Of a stretch of DNA of 64,000 nt, positions 42,737 to 53,727 are shown in pieces; the stretch's first letter is position 1, and every line of letters starts with the position of its first letter. Source of the DNA: Gonocerus acuteangulatus. Taxonomy: Eukaryota > Arthropoda > Insecta > Hemiptera > Coreidae. A program made the position numbers and the translations under genes. Where the stretch lies: the NCBI GenBank assembly GCA_946811695.1, contig OX328132.1:52537859-52601858 (forward strand), in the 5' to 3' direction. Below the pieces are notes generated by a model. That model was given only the letters and a program-made list of their open reading frames with translations. It had not been told where the DNA came from and made no database searches.

Positions 42737-43130
42737 TAAAGTATGTTCTAATATCGTTGTATTAGAAATAATATTACTTTTATAAAATAAAAGTAATAAA
42801 AATAATATTACTTTTTTTATTTGATGTTTTTCACTCTAGAATTCTAATTACATTACGAATTTGGGAGTTAATCTCAGATGTGAATATACCACTGGAAAGC
42901 TGATTAACTTTAACAAATTTCGTGATATTTGGCAGTTTGCAGGATATTTTGTAGAAGATTAGTGATTTTCGAAAAGTTGTCGCTAACCAGAAGCTTTTAT
43001 TAATTTCTACTTTTTGAATTGATAATACCGTTTCAATGAGATAATTGAGAATAAGGAAAGTGCATTAGCCTTAAAGAAAATTTAATGTTCATTTGAAAAA
43101 TGTAATGAATCATTGAAAAAAATTCTACAA

Positions 43131-43595
43131 CCAGAGAAGTGATAAGGGTGGCCGACCCAAAATATTTAATTTTCATTTTTTTATGATTTGGCATTAAAAA
43201 TACATACAACCCTAAATTTTTAACCTTCTACCACCAATCCATATTTCATAATAACGATATTAGAACATACTTTAATTATAATAAATACATTTTAATTATA
43301 AAATGTAGTTTTATTCAACGTATAACACAGAGAAATTTCCAGATTCTACCCTGTTCTGAAGTTAATTCCAACATTCAATTCGTTCAGAGCAATGGAAATA
43401 GTTAAACATAATGCTGAAATGGTCAACAATTTAATTCAGCATTCAAATCAAAGTCGAAGTTTATCACAAAGTGGGATTATTGCTGCCAATGCCAAACGAA
43501 CCACATCAATTGTTACAAATTTACTTGTCGGTGTTTACATTTTTCGCAAAAGAGTTAGAACAAATATTAAGTGATTCTATTCCTTTAAAAATTTC
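43131..43595. other. Unassigned stretch
   Basis: The small ORFs at 43392-43662 have no recognisable domain. Confidence 0.4.
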
Positions 43596-43652
43596 ACTAG
43601 GGGTAAGTAGAAAACGCGCTAAGATGACACAGTGCCTGCGGACGTTTTTAAA
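43596..43652 (-). repeat. Degraded family A terminal block
   Basis: On minus CCGCAGGCACTGTGTCATC then TTAGCGCG and CCCCTAGTG. Confidence 0.6.
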
Positions 43653-44334
43653 CGAAATCTAAATGTATATCTCTACGTTTGCATTAATGTAAAATGTTCA
43701 AATCTCGGAGACCTATTTGAGAAAATGTTTCTTCAGCACTCCCGGATTGCGGCAGTTTGACTTCATAAGCATGTAGGACACGCTAAAAAAGAACGAAACT
43801 GTTTTTTTCCCCACAAAAATCAAACGTCTTTTGTTTATAAATAATCCGTAGATGGAGAATCATGAAAAATTTAACAAGGGGAGAGCAATGGAGCTGAAAA
43901 AATACGAACATACTGTTGCATAATATGATTTGGTTTCGTTTGCATAACGGGCTTGTGACTAGGGGTAGGTAGGGTCTTCCTGTCAGAAGCAGGCGTGAGT
44001 TCTATCGACCAGGTACACGTTCCCTCAATACACTAGGACATGGAAGGAACATTCAGTAGAAATTAAATTATTTTATACATTCTCAGTATGTATTTATGTA
44101 AATATAGTATATGCATATACATATATAATTTCCGTTTCCTCATTTTTTCTTCCATTATCTTATTGCTTAACAATGGTCAAATGGTGACTTTTTGTTGTCC
44201 TTCAAATATTTAACAAATTTTCACAGAACGCAGAGCCTAAAAAGCCGTTCGAAACCAAATGGAAATTCATGGTCCCCTCTGAAGATGAATTGTGCCAGAA
44301 AGCGTAGAGATTCTTGTGAGCCGTTGAAGTGACA

Positions 44335-44460
44335 AGAAGTCAAGGCATGGTTGGAATTCGGCCAAGAGAAATCGTCAGCCCTTCAGAAAAACCAATATTT
44401 CAGACGTTTCGGTATGCTCTTAGGCAGCCTTCTTCAGCTATAAAATAAATATATGTTCAT
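44335..44460 (-). mobile_element. Penelope-type end with decayed hammerhead motif
   Basis: On minus CTGAAGA (44437-44431), GGCTGCC, then GAAACGTC (44410-44403). Stem II pairs poorly. It is homologous to the palindrome at 48900-49165 (both have CGGC..GAGAAA..CGTCAG blocks). Confidence 0.5.
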
Positions 44461-44589
44461 AATTATAAGCGAGAGTCATCGAAACATGTTAACATCATGA
44501 CAATAGATTAAGAAACTAGTTTTAAGTGTATATTAGGTAAAAAAAGGTTTTTATAAGAACAAATTAGCCAGCTTCTATCAGTTTATAAG

Positions 44590-44905
44590 GACAATTTGAT
44601 CGATTTTGACCAAACTTGGGACGCAGGTAGGTCTTGATACGGGTAGAGTCATAGTCAAGGTCAACATCGTCTATCACTTGTCTGTCTTTATGTTTGTTCC
44701 TTATACAAATTCACTCCGTTTGACTGATTTTGACCAAAATTGGGACACAGGAAGGTCTTGATGCGGGGAGAGTCATAGGCTATGTTAAAATTGTCTATCA
44801 GCTGTTAGACTTACCGTTTCTTCCTTATACAAATCCACACTGTTTGACCGATTTTGACCAACCTTGACAAACAGGTAGGTCTTGATCCGGGGAGTGTCTA
44901 GGCTG
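44590..44905 (+). repeat. 124-bp tandem repeat, ~2.6 copies
   Basis: TTTGA(C/T)(C/T)GATTTTGACCAA recurs at about 44595, 44719 and 44843. Each is followed by GGTAGGTCTTGAT and GGGGAGAGTCATAGGCT. Units do not encode a common open frame. Confidence 0.85.
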
Positions 44906-45865
44906 TCAAAGTCTTCTAGGGCTCACTGTTCTGAGATCACGGGTTCGAAACTGTGAACCCAAACAGTTACAGATTTCCGTTATTAGATTTTAATATTACT
45001 TGTTAGGTTTCTAATTTGTTTTTCTTTTCTTGATGCAGAAAGTAGGTATAGCATGACATGGCGGGTAACAGCTAGTAAAGTTATAAAAAATAAAATACCG
45101 ACTCAATAAAAAGTAGATAGAATAATAAAACATATTTTACGTACCCGCGTCATGCCTCTTAAGCCAAACATGGACGGCGCCAACTCAGAATTCACTTACA
45201 AAAAGTATTGATATCCCCTCCCAAAACTGTTTGCCTATGAAAGTTACGATATCATAGTATTGGGCCAAGTTTTGTGCTCCTAATACCTTGTCAAGAACCT
45301 AATAATACCCTCTCACTTATTTGTTCAATTCCAACTTGGCCAGTTGTGGTTAACTTACATACGGCCATGGCCGCTTGAACTTACATAGAGTTCATACAAA
45401 CCTGATCGTGTTAAGTCATCAAAGAGCTTAAATAATTCTGAATCGTTACCCTAGGGGCCTGAATCTAAATGCCAGACATTTTATAATAAATCCGATCGTT
45501 AAAGTGGCCATCATTATTCTCAGGATATTCTAAAAATTCTAATAATTGTTTGATCGCAAGTAACATGAATCGGCTGTGAATCACATATTTTCAGGCATAT
45601 ATCACACACAAAAAATAGGTGTTCTCTCACCGAGATCCCATGGAAGAGTAGTCAGCTAGTTCTCGCAGAATCTAGATGGCGCGACTCACAACGTGCGAAT
45701 TTTACAATACAGAGCATGGCGGGTTTATTTAAGTACCGAACACCAATTATAAATCTTCTATTGAGGAAATAACAAAATACAGGAAAAATAATGAACCTTT
45801 CGCAAAAAATTACTACATACATAAAGCCTGCAGCTAGGAATTTTCTCATTTCAGGGCCCTTTGAG
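44906..45865. other. Mostly unassigned
   Basis: A B-box-like GGGTTCGAAAC with nearby complement (44938-44960) may be another tRNA-related scrap. The minus ORF at 45652-45849 has no domain. Confidence 0.35.
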
Positions 45866-45951
45866 AAAATTCCTTACTGCACTATGGATGTCGGTGGTAA
45901 TTGCCTAGATATCGGAGCGTCGTAAAAAAAAAAACAAAAAAAAAACACAAG
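45866..45951 (+). mobile_element. 5'-truncated SINE (family S1)
   Basis: CTATGGATGTCGGTGGTAAT to GCGTCGT plus an A tail, homologous to the 3' part of 23760-23956. Confidence 0.7.
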
Positions 45952-46279
45952 TTAACAAGTCTAAACATGTGTAAAAATGGCAAATTACTAATAAATTGTG
46001 AATCACTGACGGAATCACAAATGAATTTCTGAAAAAAAACTTCCAGAAACTGGGCATAATTATATTTTGAATTTATTCAACCCAATTATGGATGAAGAAG
46101 GATCTTAGAAAAAAATAAATTTCACGTGATTACACAAAAAAGGAGATCCTATTTATTCATACAATTATTTTTTAACCCAGTTATAAATACATAAAATGGA
46201 TTTTTCAGATGTAAGAGTTGCACAGATAGTATCTTTTCTCGCACAGCTTTGGTTCAAATACATTAACAGGGAAATAAAA

Positions 46280-47108
46280 TGCTACTTTGGTTGACATTAA
46301 AAAGGCATTTGATTCGGTAAACCGAACATTGCTATAACAAAAGCTTTACAAATTCGGAATGGGTAGGAAAATTATTAAGATCGTGGATAACCTGCACAGC
46401 AATTGTTCTTTCAGAGCAAAAGTAGATTTCCTGTTGGTAAAGGAAGAGATAGATGATAAAATATAGGAGTTTGCATGTTACTTTTCACTGAAGAATTAAT
46501 TTTATTATCGAATACTAAAATTGAGAACAAAAATAGATCAAAAATACTGTGAAACTAATTCCCTGGAAATAAATGAATCCGATCTATTGTCTTAAAAAAA
46601 GGGGGCTAGTAGAATTGTATTATACTACAAAAATGTGAAATTGGAAAACCTAAGCTCCCAAAAACATCTCAAGTTCCGGTTTATTTCATGCACAGCGAGA
46701 TAAGTGAATAGCAGAGCTCTGCCCGCAATAAACAGCGTTAATGAAATTGTATATTATATAGTCCCCGGTGTTCCTCGAAATTATTTACTACTAGACTTAC
46801 CATTTTCCATTTTCAAAATAATTATCCTACTTACAACATCCAGCAAATATGCCATCAGATTCTCCGCCAGGTCCATCAAATACACCATCAACCCCAGACT
46901 CTTGTGCACTTTTTGTAATAATACAGTTGAAGAAACCATATACCACATCCTACTCTACTGTCCTGCTTATGACAACATCCGACAAACATTATTCCCATCC
47001 ACCATTCCCACTGAAGAGAATACATTTCTTGCAATTCTCAATAGTAATAGCAAAGAAACGTTTGTCAGATTTGCCAGCTTTATTTTGAAGGTATTAAAAC
47101 TAAGGTGA
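46280..47108 (+). pseudogene. Degraded non-LTR retrotransposon: RT motif and C terminus
   Basis: At 46284 the frame reads TLVDIKKAFDSVNRTLL, then a stop, then QKLYKFGMGRKIIKIVDNL. This is the first catalytic-Asp motif of a LINE reverse transcriptase. Downstream (46704-47108) a 134-codon frame ends with NPRLLCTFCNNTVEETIYH, then LLYCPAYDNIRQ, the CxxC-H-C zinc knuckle of LINE C termini. The YxDD region between them is not recognisable. At least one stop and frame changes make it inactive. Same family as the scrap at 26697. Confidence 0.7.
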
Positions 47109-48239
47109 GAAGTACTTAATGATTAAAATGTAAATGAAGATATACTAATAATGAAGTATAATAAAAAAACCCTATCACTATTAACTATTATTTAATTTAA
47201 GTAAGAGCTAAGTATAAATATATATTTTATTTTTATTGCTTCATTTATAAATTGTTTTTCATCGATATATGAAGTAAAGAATTTACATAGTGTTATTGTT
47301 TATATTACTGTTTTATTTTTAAGTTTGTAACCTCACCTATGAATTATTTAATATTACTAACGTAGCAATTAACGGAATTATATAAGAAATGCTATGAGTT
47401 GTAACTTAAAAGCAAATAAAATAAATTGAAATTGTATACATATTATTTAAAAACGTCACCATGGAATACTAGACTGTATAACGTAACTCATGTGCGGGTA
47501 GCCTATCTAAGTCATTTCAGGACGAAATGTTCTCGTCGCCATCCCATTGTATAATATTTTTTATTTTATTTTTATTTTTTGTATCTTTACCCCTTTGCAT
47601 TGGGACTCCAAACATCCCTCCAGCTTAGTGTACGTACAAGAAGACGTTTCTCTCAATCAACCCTGGGGAATTTCTAACATTCTCTTGATGGACTCCCTGA
47701 CATTCGGCATTCCGTGTTCGCCGATTTCCTTCAATGAAAATCATCCGGCTCAGGAAGCCGGATACACGATGTAAATTTTTTCTTATCCTCCATTCTAGTA
47801 ATGTCCGGCCTCCACATCCTACTATGTAGGCTCTAGGAGGATGCTACAACGAAGACGGGAGAACGTTTCAGCCGGCAAGTGCACCACTGTATCATGGTGC
47901 AGAACCCGATCATCGTCTGACACAAAACAGTTCCGCTAATGCACAACCTCCCCTGCAAAGAGGCAACCCATAATTTCTGCATTTTCTAGACATCCTAGCG
48001 ACAATCAGAGGGGCGCTAATTGAAGGGTGGACGAGCATAACATAGCCCCTTACTTGCATTGCGATGGATGAGATTCAGTGAGTTGAGTGTTTAATAACGT
48101 TTTTGTCTTGTTTTCTTGAAGAAACCTCGTTCGGTAATGCAATAAATGTTCTCAACTGGGAACAAGTTTCCATTTGCCGGTTGGAACAAGTTGAATGTCG
48201 TAGGTCGCATACTGAATACTGATTTCAGTATCTTTACAG
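47109..48239. other. Unassigned stretch
   Basis: 47560-48060 is less AT-rich and may be part of an old element, but I recognise no domain or end. The ORF at 47547-47774 is unsupported. Confidence 0.4.
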
Positions 48240-48400
48240 GGTAGAGATTTTCGCGGTTCGGTCAAAGTGGCTATTGAAACTACATTTCTATATAAAAATG
48301 TGTTTTTTTTTTCAAGCCTTCGGCTAGATTTTTAAACCATCATCGGTCTATAAACAGTGAAAGAACGGATACTTAAGGAAGTCGCTATATCACTCTCTTC
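48240..48400 (-). mobile_element. Decayed Penelope-type end
   Basis: It shares GGTTCGGTCA, AAACTACATTT, TCAAGCCTTC and CATCATCGG with the better copy at 50905-51030. On minus, CCGATGATGG..GCCGAAGG is a corrupted hammerhead core. Confidence 0.5.
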
Positions 48401-48899
48401 ATAGCTTGTTGAAGGCTTCAAACTCAAGACAAAACGTTGGTAATAACTAGGGAACGGATGTTATTGTATTTACATATTCTTTTATCGAAATTGTAATTCT
48501 TGATGTAATTCTACATGTTTTAAGTGATTTTAAACCATTTAAACAGGGTTTTACTTTACATATTTTTACATATTCTGACATAATACATGTTTTTTTGTAT
48601 ACATATTTTTATATTATTTTTATTTTGTAATTGAAAAAATAAAGAGGAAACCAAGAAAGAAAATAATGCTTTACCCATTGAGTCTAGATCGCTGTATTTT
48701 CTAGTTGCAAGAAGGTGGCAGCCATGCTTCCCCAGTGCTAACAATTGTATTATTTCTTTAATCTACTCTTTAATACAAATAAATTAGTTAAAGAATCATG
48801 TCGATATAATTTTCAAAACTCCAGATACAAAATAATATAAGTTTCAGCCTATTTTATTTTATAGTGTAGATGGAGATAGTTAGCCGCTGCAGAGATACG

Positions 48900-49165
48900 A
48901 AGACAGGTATAGTTGGGATTCGGCTAGGAGAAAAACGTCAGACTTTCAAAAAGAAATCTGTATTTGGACGTTTCGACTGCTGAAGAAGGCTGCCACTTCA
49001 GCTAAAAAATATATACAACTTATAAGTGACTTACTTATAAGTTGTATATATTTTTTAGCTGAAGAAGGCTGCCATTGTGCAGTCGAAACGTCCAAATACA
49101 GATTTCTTTTTGAAAGTCTGACGTTTTTCTCCTAGCCGAATCCCAACTATACCTGTCTTCCTATT
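48900..49165. mobile_element. Penelope-type palindrome
   Basis: Arms 48900-49025 and 49035-49165 are inverted copies sharing GAAGACAGGTATAGTTGGGA, TTCGGCTAGGAG, GTCAGACTTTC and TGTATTTGGACGTTTCGA. The centre is TTATAAGT-rich. The right arm has an intact hammerhead-like core. In the left arm the segment GCTGAAGAAGGCTGCC has itself flipped. Confidence 0.65.
49055..49100 (+). ncRNA. Hammerhead ribozyme-like motif
   Basis: CTGAAGA (49059-49065), stem II GGCTGC/GCAGTC of six pairs (one G-U) with loop CATTGT, GAAA (49085-49088), and a C-G-T-C cleavage segment ending 49092. Stem I is short and interrupted, so this is weaker than the other cases. Confidence 0.55.
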
Positions 49166-49437
49166 TTATTTTATTTCTGAGCTCCTAAGGCCCATTGGAC
49201 GAGACGCTCGGACACTTTTGTCCGTGTCGACTATTTTTCAATGCAAAATCACCAGAAAAACAAAGTGGCCTGATCGGTGACACCATTACTGTAAACTCCC
49301 CTTATGAGATCAGGCAATCAATTTTTCAAAATAATGTTCATCTGCAGAAATTTTCAACTTATTTTTTCCCCTTTTACAGTGAGTTCTTAATTTTTATTTA
49401 TGTTTTATTTTTTAATATTTTGTAGACTTTTAGTCAT

Positions 49438-49596
49438 TTTAGCGCGGTTCCTCCCTCCCCCATAGGGAGGAACCCCGCTTATAAGGTTGATACAATGAAA
49501 CAATCCGGAAGTGCCGACTAGAAAATTTTGCGTTTCAGAACCCCTAGAGACCGAAAATGATGGTGGTTCAAATTTGTATATATATATATATGTATA

Positions 49597-49693
<97 letters not shown>

Positions 49694-50830
49694 CTGTTCG
49701 CTCTCTAGCTCGAAGACGAATGGTCCGATTTTGATGAAATTTGGTACAAAAATCCGTCGTCCAATTTGAAAGGTCAAGTTCGTTAACCAGCGAAATCCGC
49801 CTACCGGAAGATGGCGTTTGGGGCGAAATTCGCGCAAAAAAAAATCGTAACGCTTACGTTTTTGAGTTCATAAGCTTGTAAGTACTCGTTTTATATGATT
49901 CCTGGGCTAGGAAAACGAATGAAACCATTTTCAAGGCGATAGCTTTAACCGTTTTTGAGAAAATTGGAAAAATATTTTTTGAATACCGTTTTTGGTTTGG
50001 GTACTTAGAATCATGGGATTCAGTTGAAACTTTATCTGCATGTTCTACTTTCATTAAAACTAATATGTTGAAAGTTTTGTTACGTTTGGAGTTAAGGAAG
50101 GGTTAGAATAAAATATTTTATGAACAGACATGAAAAGTTTTGGGAAGTTCTTGGGAAGTGGGAAGTTTTTGTAGAGAATTTAGTAAGCTTTCAAATAGTT
50201 TCTATCCACTTACCAGATAGAAACTATTTGAAAGCTTACTAAATTCTCTACAAAAAAGATTCTAAAACTATTTTTGATTAGGTTATGTCAATCGGAGAAA
50301 TAAGTGCTTAAAACTTCAAATACGTCTGTTTTGTTCTTATGAACGGGTTTTTGTCGTTCTTGTTGTAATTTTTGTCTCTTTCCCTTCGTTTTTTATTGCT
50401 TTTTAGTTTTGTAATTTCTTATGTTGCGAAAATTTTGTGTGTAAAACAGGATATGAAAAATGAGGCCAATTTTCTGTTGCTAGAAATAATATAAATTTTG
50501 GGAACTTTCTTTAATATCTCGAAAACTGTTGAGAATTTTGGTAAACGGAAGAATACCATTAGAAAGCTTATTAAATGCTCTACATAAAAGGTTCTAATAA
50601 AAGTTTTGATTAGGCGATGTCAATCGGAGAAATAAGAGCTTAAAGCTTTAAAGTAATTGATTTCGCTTATTCAAAGTGTTCTTTTCGCCTGTATTTTATT
50701 CCTTGTTATTTTTTAATTGCTTATAGTTGGATAATGTATTCGAAAATAAAACAGGTTAAGTAAAATAACAAAAACAATTTATTGTTAGAAATATAGATTT
50801 CCAAGATTCCAAGACCTTGCAACTAGCGGG
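49438..50830 (-). repeat. Family A copy, inverted
   Basis: It begins TTAGCGCGGTTCC with the perfect hairpin at 49446-49474, then (TA)n, then the family core in reverse. A short inverted doubling around 50160-50260 (AAGCTTTCAAATAGTTTCTAT and its complement) shows local rearrangement. Confidence 0.85.
49577..49690. repeat. (TA)n microsatellite inside family A
   Basis: Over 50 TA units with a few TTA interruptions. Confidence 0.95.
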
Positions 50831-50904
50831 ACGGTTTCTTGTGTTGCCGACCCTTCCAGGTCAGATTGTAAATCCTACCTTTCAAGACTGGTGGAACCAA
50901 AATA

Positions 50905-51030
50905 TAACTGTCAGGGTTCGGTCACTGCTACTTAATAAAACTACATTTTATCGTAAAAATGGTTTTATTGTGCCGACGTTTCGGCTTGAACTTCAAGCCT
51001 TCATCAGGGCTGTAAATACAAGTAGGACAT
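50905..51030 (-). mobile_element. Penelope-type end
   Basis: GGTTCGGTCACTGCTACTTAA, AAACTACATTTTATCG and TTCATCAGGGCTG, followed by a (TA)n/(CA)n stretch to about 51185. It ends with a second partial copy (AGTAGCAGTGACC, inverted, at 51195). Confidence 0.6.
50968..51012 (-). ncRNA. Hammerhead ribozyme-like motif
   Basis: On minus: GCC (51010-51008), CTGATGA (51007-51001), one A, a perfect seven-pair stem II GGCTTGA/TCAAGCC with loop AGT (50999-50983), GAAA (50982-50979), then C-G-T-C ending at 50975 and GGC (50974-50972) complementing GCC. The stem II is the strongest of all the copies. Confidence 0.72.
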
Positions 51031-51302
51031 ATTTAACACTAATATATGCACATATCTATGTAAATATATATATATATATATATACATATATAATATATAT
51101 ATATTTATATATATGCATATACACATACACATATACACGCACACATATGTACATATATATGCCCACATACCTACACATATGGGGTATGTATTATTAAGTA
51201 GCAGTGACCTAACCCGGACAATCCCTACCTTGCATCATCAACGGTCAACGATCTCCTCTCAACAAAATAATAACTGCTTCTATTTTAATCTTTCGAAATT
51301 AG

Positions 51303-51362
51303 ACTAGGGATAAGAACGGAACCGCGCTAAGATGAGGCAGTTCCTGCGAGTCGGACTTTTGT
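51303..51362 (-). repeat. Family A terminal block
   Basis: On minus AAAGTCCGACTCGCAGGAAC, CTTAGCGCGGTTCCG, CCCTAG. Confidence 0.8.
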
Positions 51363-51507
51363 TCTTTCCATTAATAATAATGTTCGTACTAATTATTTAT
51401 GCGTTTATTTTCAATATTGTATAGTGTTTTAGGTATTTTTTTACAACATATTTTCAATTTTAATTAAATATTTCATTATAGGTAGTTAAATATATATGTA
51501 CATTAGA

Positions 51508-51610
51508 CATGCGCGCCGCGCCGGCGCCGCTACGCCACGCCGGGTTTTGAGTGTGGCGCCGCCGCCGAGCCTAGTCAGTCGGCGCGCCGATTTTGTTGGC
51601 AATACTGGGC
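51508..51610. other. Very GC-rich island
   Basis: A run of GGCGCC, GCGCGCC and GCCGCC palindromes in AT-rich DNA. Its start (TACATTAGACATGCGCGCC) matches, inverted, 60597-60616. This suggests a mobile-element end rather than a host promoter. CCGCCATTTTTGGC lies at 51671. Confidence 0.5.
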
Positions 51611-51735
51611 GAAAGGGTAGGTAGCGGGTGGGTTAGGGTAGGAAAACAGCGAGTGTACTGCGTGGTGACCTGCCGCCATTTTTGGCTTACCTTCTCTTCG
51701 AGTAAACGCTTGTGTGTTGTGCTATTTGATTGGAA

Positions 51736-52420
51736 AAAAGTCCGACTCGCAGGAACTGCATCATCTTAGCGCGGTTCCGTTCATATCCCTAGTGTCATTT
51801 GAAAACCTTAGAAAAGAAATAAACTTCTTTTTTTTATATATCTCGTGAAAATTGTCAAAATCCTCTCGAACATCTCGAATAAAAGGGATATTAAGGCGCC
51901 AGGGAAACCGACAGTAGCTAACTTACACAGAAGCGGAAATTACACAATCCGGCTCTCATTCTAAAGCAAAGCTCTATAAATCAATACAAAATACAAACAT
52001 GCATGGGCGTATATAAGGAGGCGGGGCTTAGAGGGCTGTAACCCCCCCCCCCCCCAATCGGTAAAAATGTGTCGTGAAAACCTTAATAATAACAAAAAGT
52101 TCACTCAGTTCAGAAAAAAAAAAATCTTTTGGGTGTAATAGCGTTTTAATTGTCTAACTATTCCAAGTTCTAGATTGTTAGTATTCCATACCCCCAAAAT
52201 CCTCTCAGCCCCCCCCCCGGAAATTATATTCTATATACACCTGAACATGCTTCTCATTTACTAGCCTTGTTTTATTGGAAAAAAATCCATTCAAAATAAC
52301 AGCAACCAATTAAAAAATAAGGCATACAACATAACAAAAAATGAATAACTGAGGTAAATAGAGACAAAAAAAGAGGAACTACTTCATGAGCTTGTTTGAG
52401 TTTAATATCATCAAATGTCA
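51736..52420 (+). repeat. Family A left end (same subtype as 1-4590)
   Basis: Terminal block (AAAAGTCCGACTCGCAGG to CCCTAGTGTCATTTG), then GACAGTAGCTAACTTACAC, the same order as the arm ending at 4590. It is interrupted by a MITE at 52009. Confidence 0.8.
52009..52245 (+). mobile_element. GC-run MITE
   Basis: CATGGGCGTATATAAGG at the left and CCCCCCCCGGAAATTATATT to TATATACACCTG at the right, with AACATG on both flanks. Inserted in family A. Confidence 0.8.
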
Positions 52421-52859
52421 AGCACGTCATTTTGCGAGCTTTATGGCTCTAACGGTATTAGGACCTTAGAAAGAGGAGCAGGTGGAGGCCCGATGGGGCT
52501 ATGGGCCCATCGGCAAGCCACCGGCGTAGTCTGGCATATTATGTTTAATACAAGTAAAGGAAATTCTGGAATTGCCTTTTCTCAGAAATGGTTAATCTAA
52601 TGAAAAAAGTGTGAGGACAAGTTTTTTACATAATTGCACGATCTGCAATTTTTGTCTGAACTATTTTTATCATAAATCTAAACGTTTCGCAGAAAAATCC
52701 TAAAAACCTTTTTTTTTGCCTACTTTGACCTCGAATAAAATTGTTCATGGGACCGATAAGGGCTTTTCCCAATTGCCTTATAATGTTGTCCCTAACTTTC
52801 ATGCAAATTTTCAGGTTGCTAGGACTTTATGCAAAGGTACTCATATTTTTCTAACTCAT

Positions 52860-53610
52860 CTATTTCTAACAACAGAAAATTGGTTCTCATTTTAACTGTC
52901 CTGTTTTAAACACAAATAAATTTACCTAATATAAGAATTACAAAAATAAAAAGCAGTAAAAATTTAAGGGAAAGAGACAAAATCTACGACAAAAACCCGT
53001 TCAAAAGAACAATACAAACGTATTTGAAGTTTTAAGTACTTATTTATCCGATTTACATCACCTAATCAAAAATAGTTTCAGAATCTTTTTTGTAGAGAAT
53101 TTAGTAAGCTTTCAAATAGTTTCTATCCACTTACCACGATTTCCCAATCGTGTTCGAGATATTAAGGAAATATGCGAAGCTCCCAAAACTTTCCATGTCT
53201 CTTAATATAATATTTTATTCTAATCCTTCCTTAACTCCAGACGTAACCAAAATTTCAACATATTAGTTTTGATGAAATTCAAACATGTAGAAAATGTTTC
53301 AACTGAATCCCATGATTCTAAGTACCCGAACCAAAAACGTTATTCAACCACTATTTTTCCGATTTTCTCGAAAACGTTTAAAGCTATTGCCTTAAAAATG
53401 GTTTCATTCGTTTTCCTAGGCCACGAAGCCTATAAAACGAGTACTTTCAAGCATATGAAGTAAGCGGATCGATTTATTTCGCGCGACATTCGCTCCAAAA
53501 ACCATGTTCCGGTGGGCGGATTCTGCTGGTTAACGAACATGACCTTTCGAAATAGACAGAAGATTTTTGTACCAAATTTCATCAAAATCGGACCATTTTT
53601 GACCTGTCAG
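52860..53610 (+). repeat. Family A core, left part of a copy split by a Jockey element
   Basis: All core landmarks to ATCAAAATCGGACCATTTTT, then a (TA)n tract from 53619. The copy's right end appears only after the Jockey insertion, at 55315. Confidence 0.85.
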
Positions 53611-53616
53611 GGCCGC

Positions 53617-53727
<111 letters not shown>

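Larger units (their letters stand above)
41570..43130. repeat. 1.5-kb palindrome with nested insertions
   Basis: Arms of about 370 bp (left 41570-41945; right 42800-43130). Matching blocks are GAAATTAATAAAAGCT, GGTTAGCGA, TTTGATGTTTTTCACTCTAG and AATGAGATAATTG. Enclosed are a smaller TIR element (41961-42347) and an inverted SINE (42479-42736). Confidence 0.75.

Noticed and set aside
51508..51720. CpG-island promoter and first exon
   Set aside because: The island start recurs at 60597 as an element end, and no downstream gene was found.
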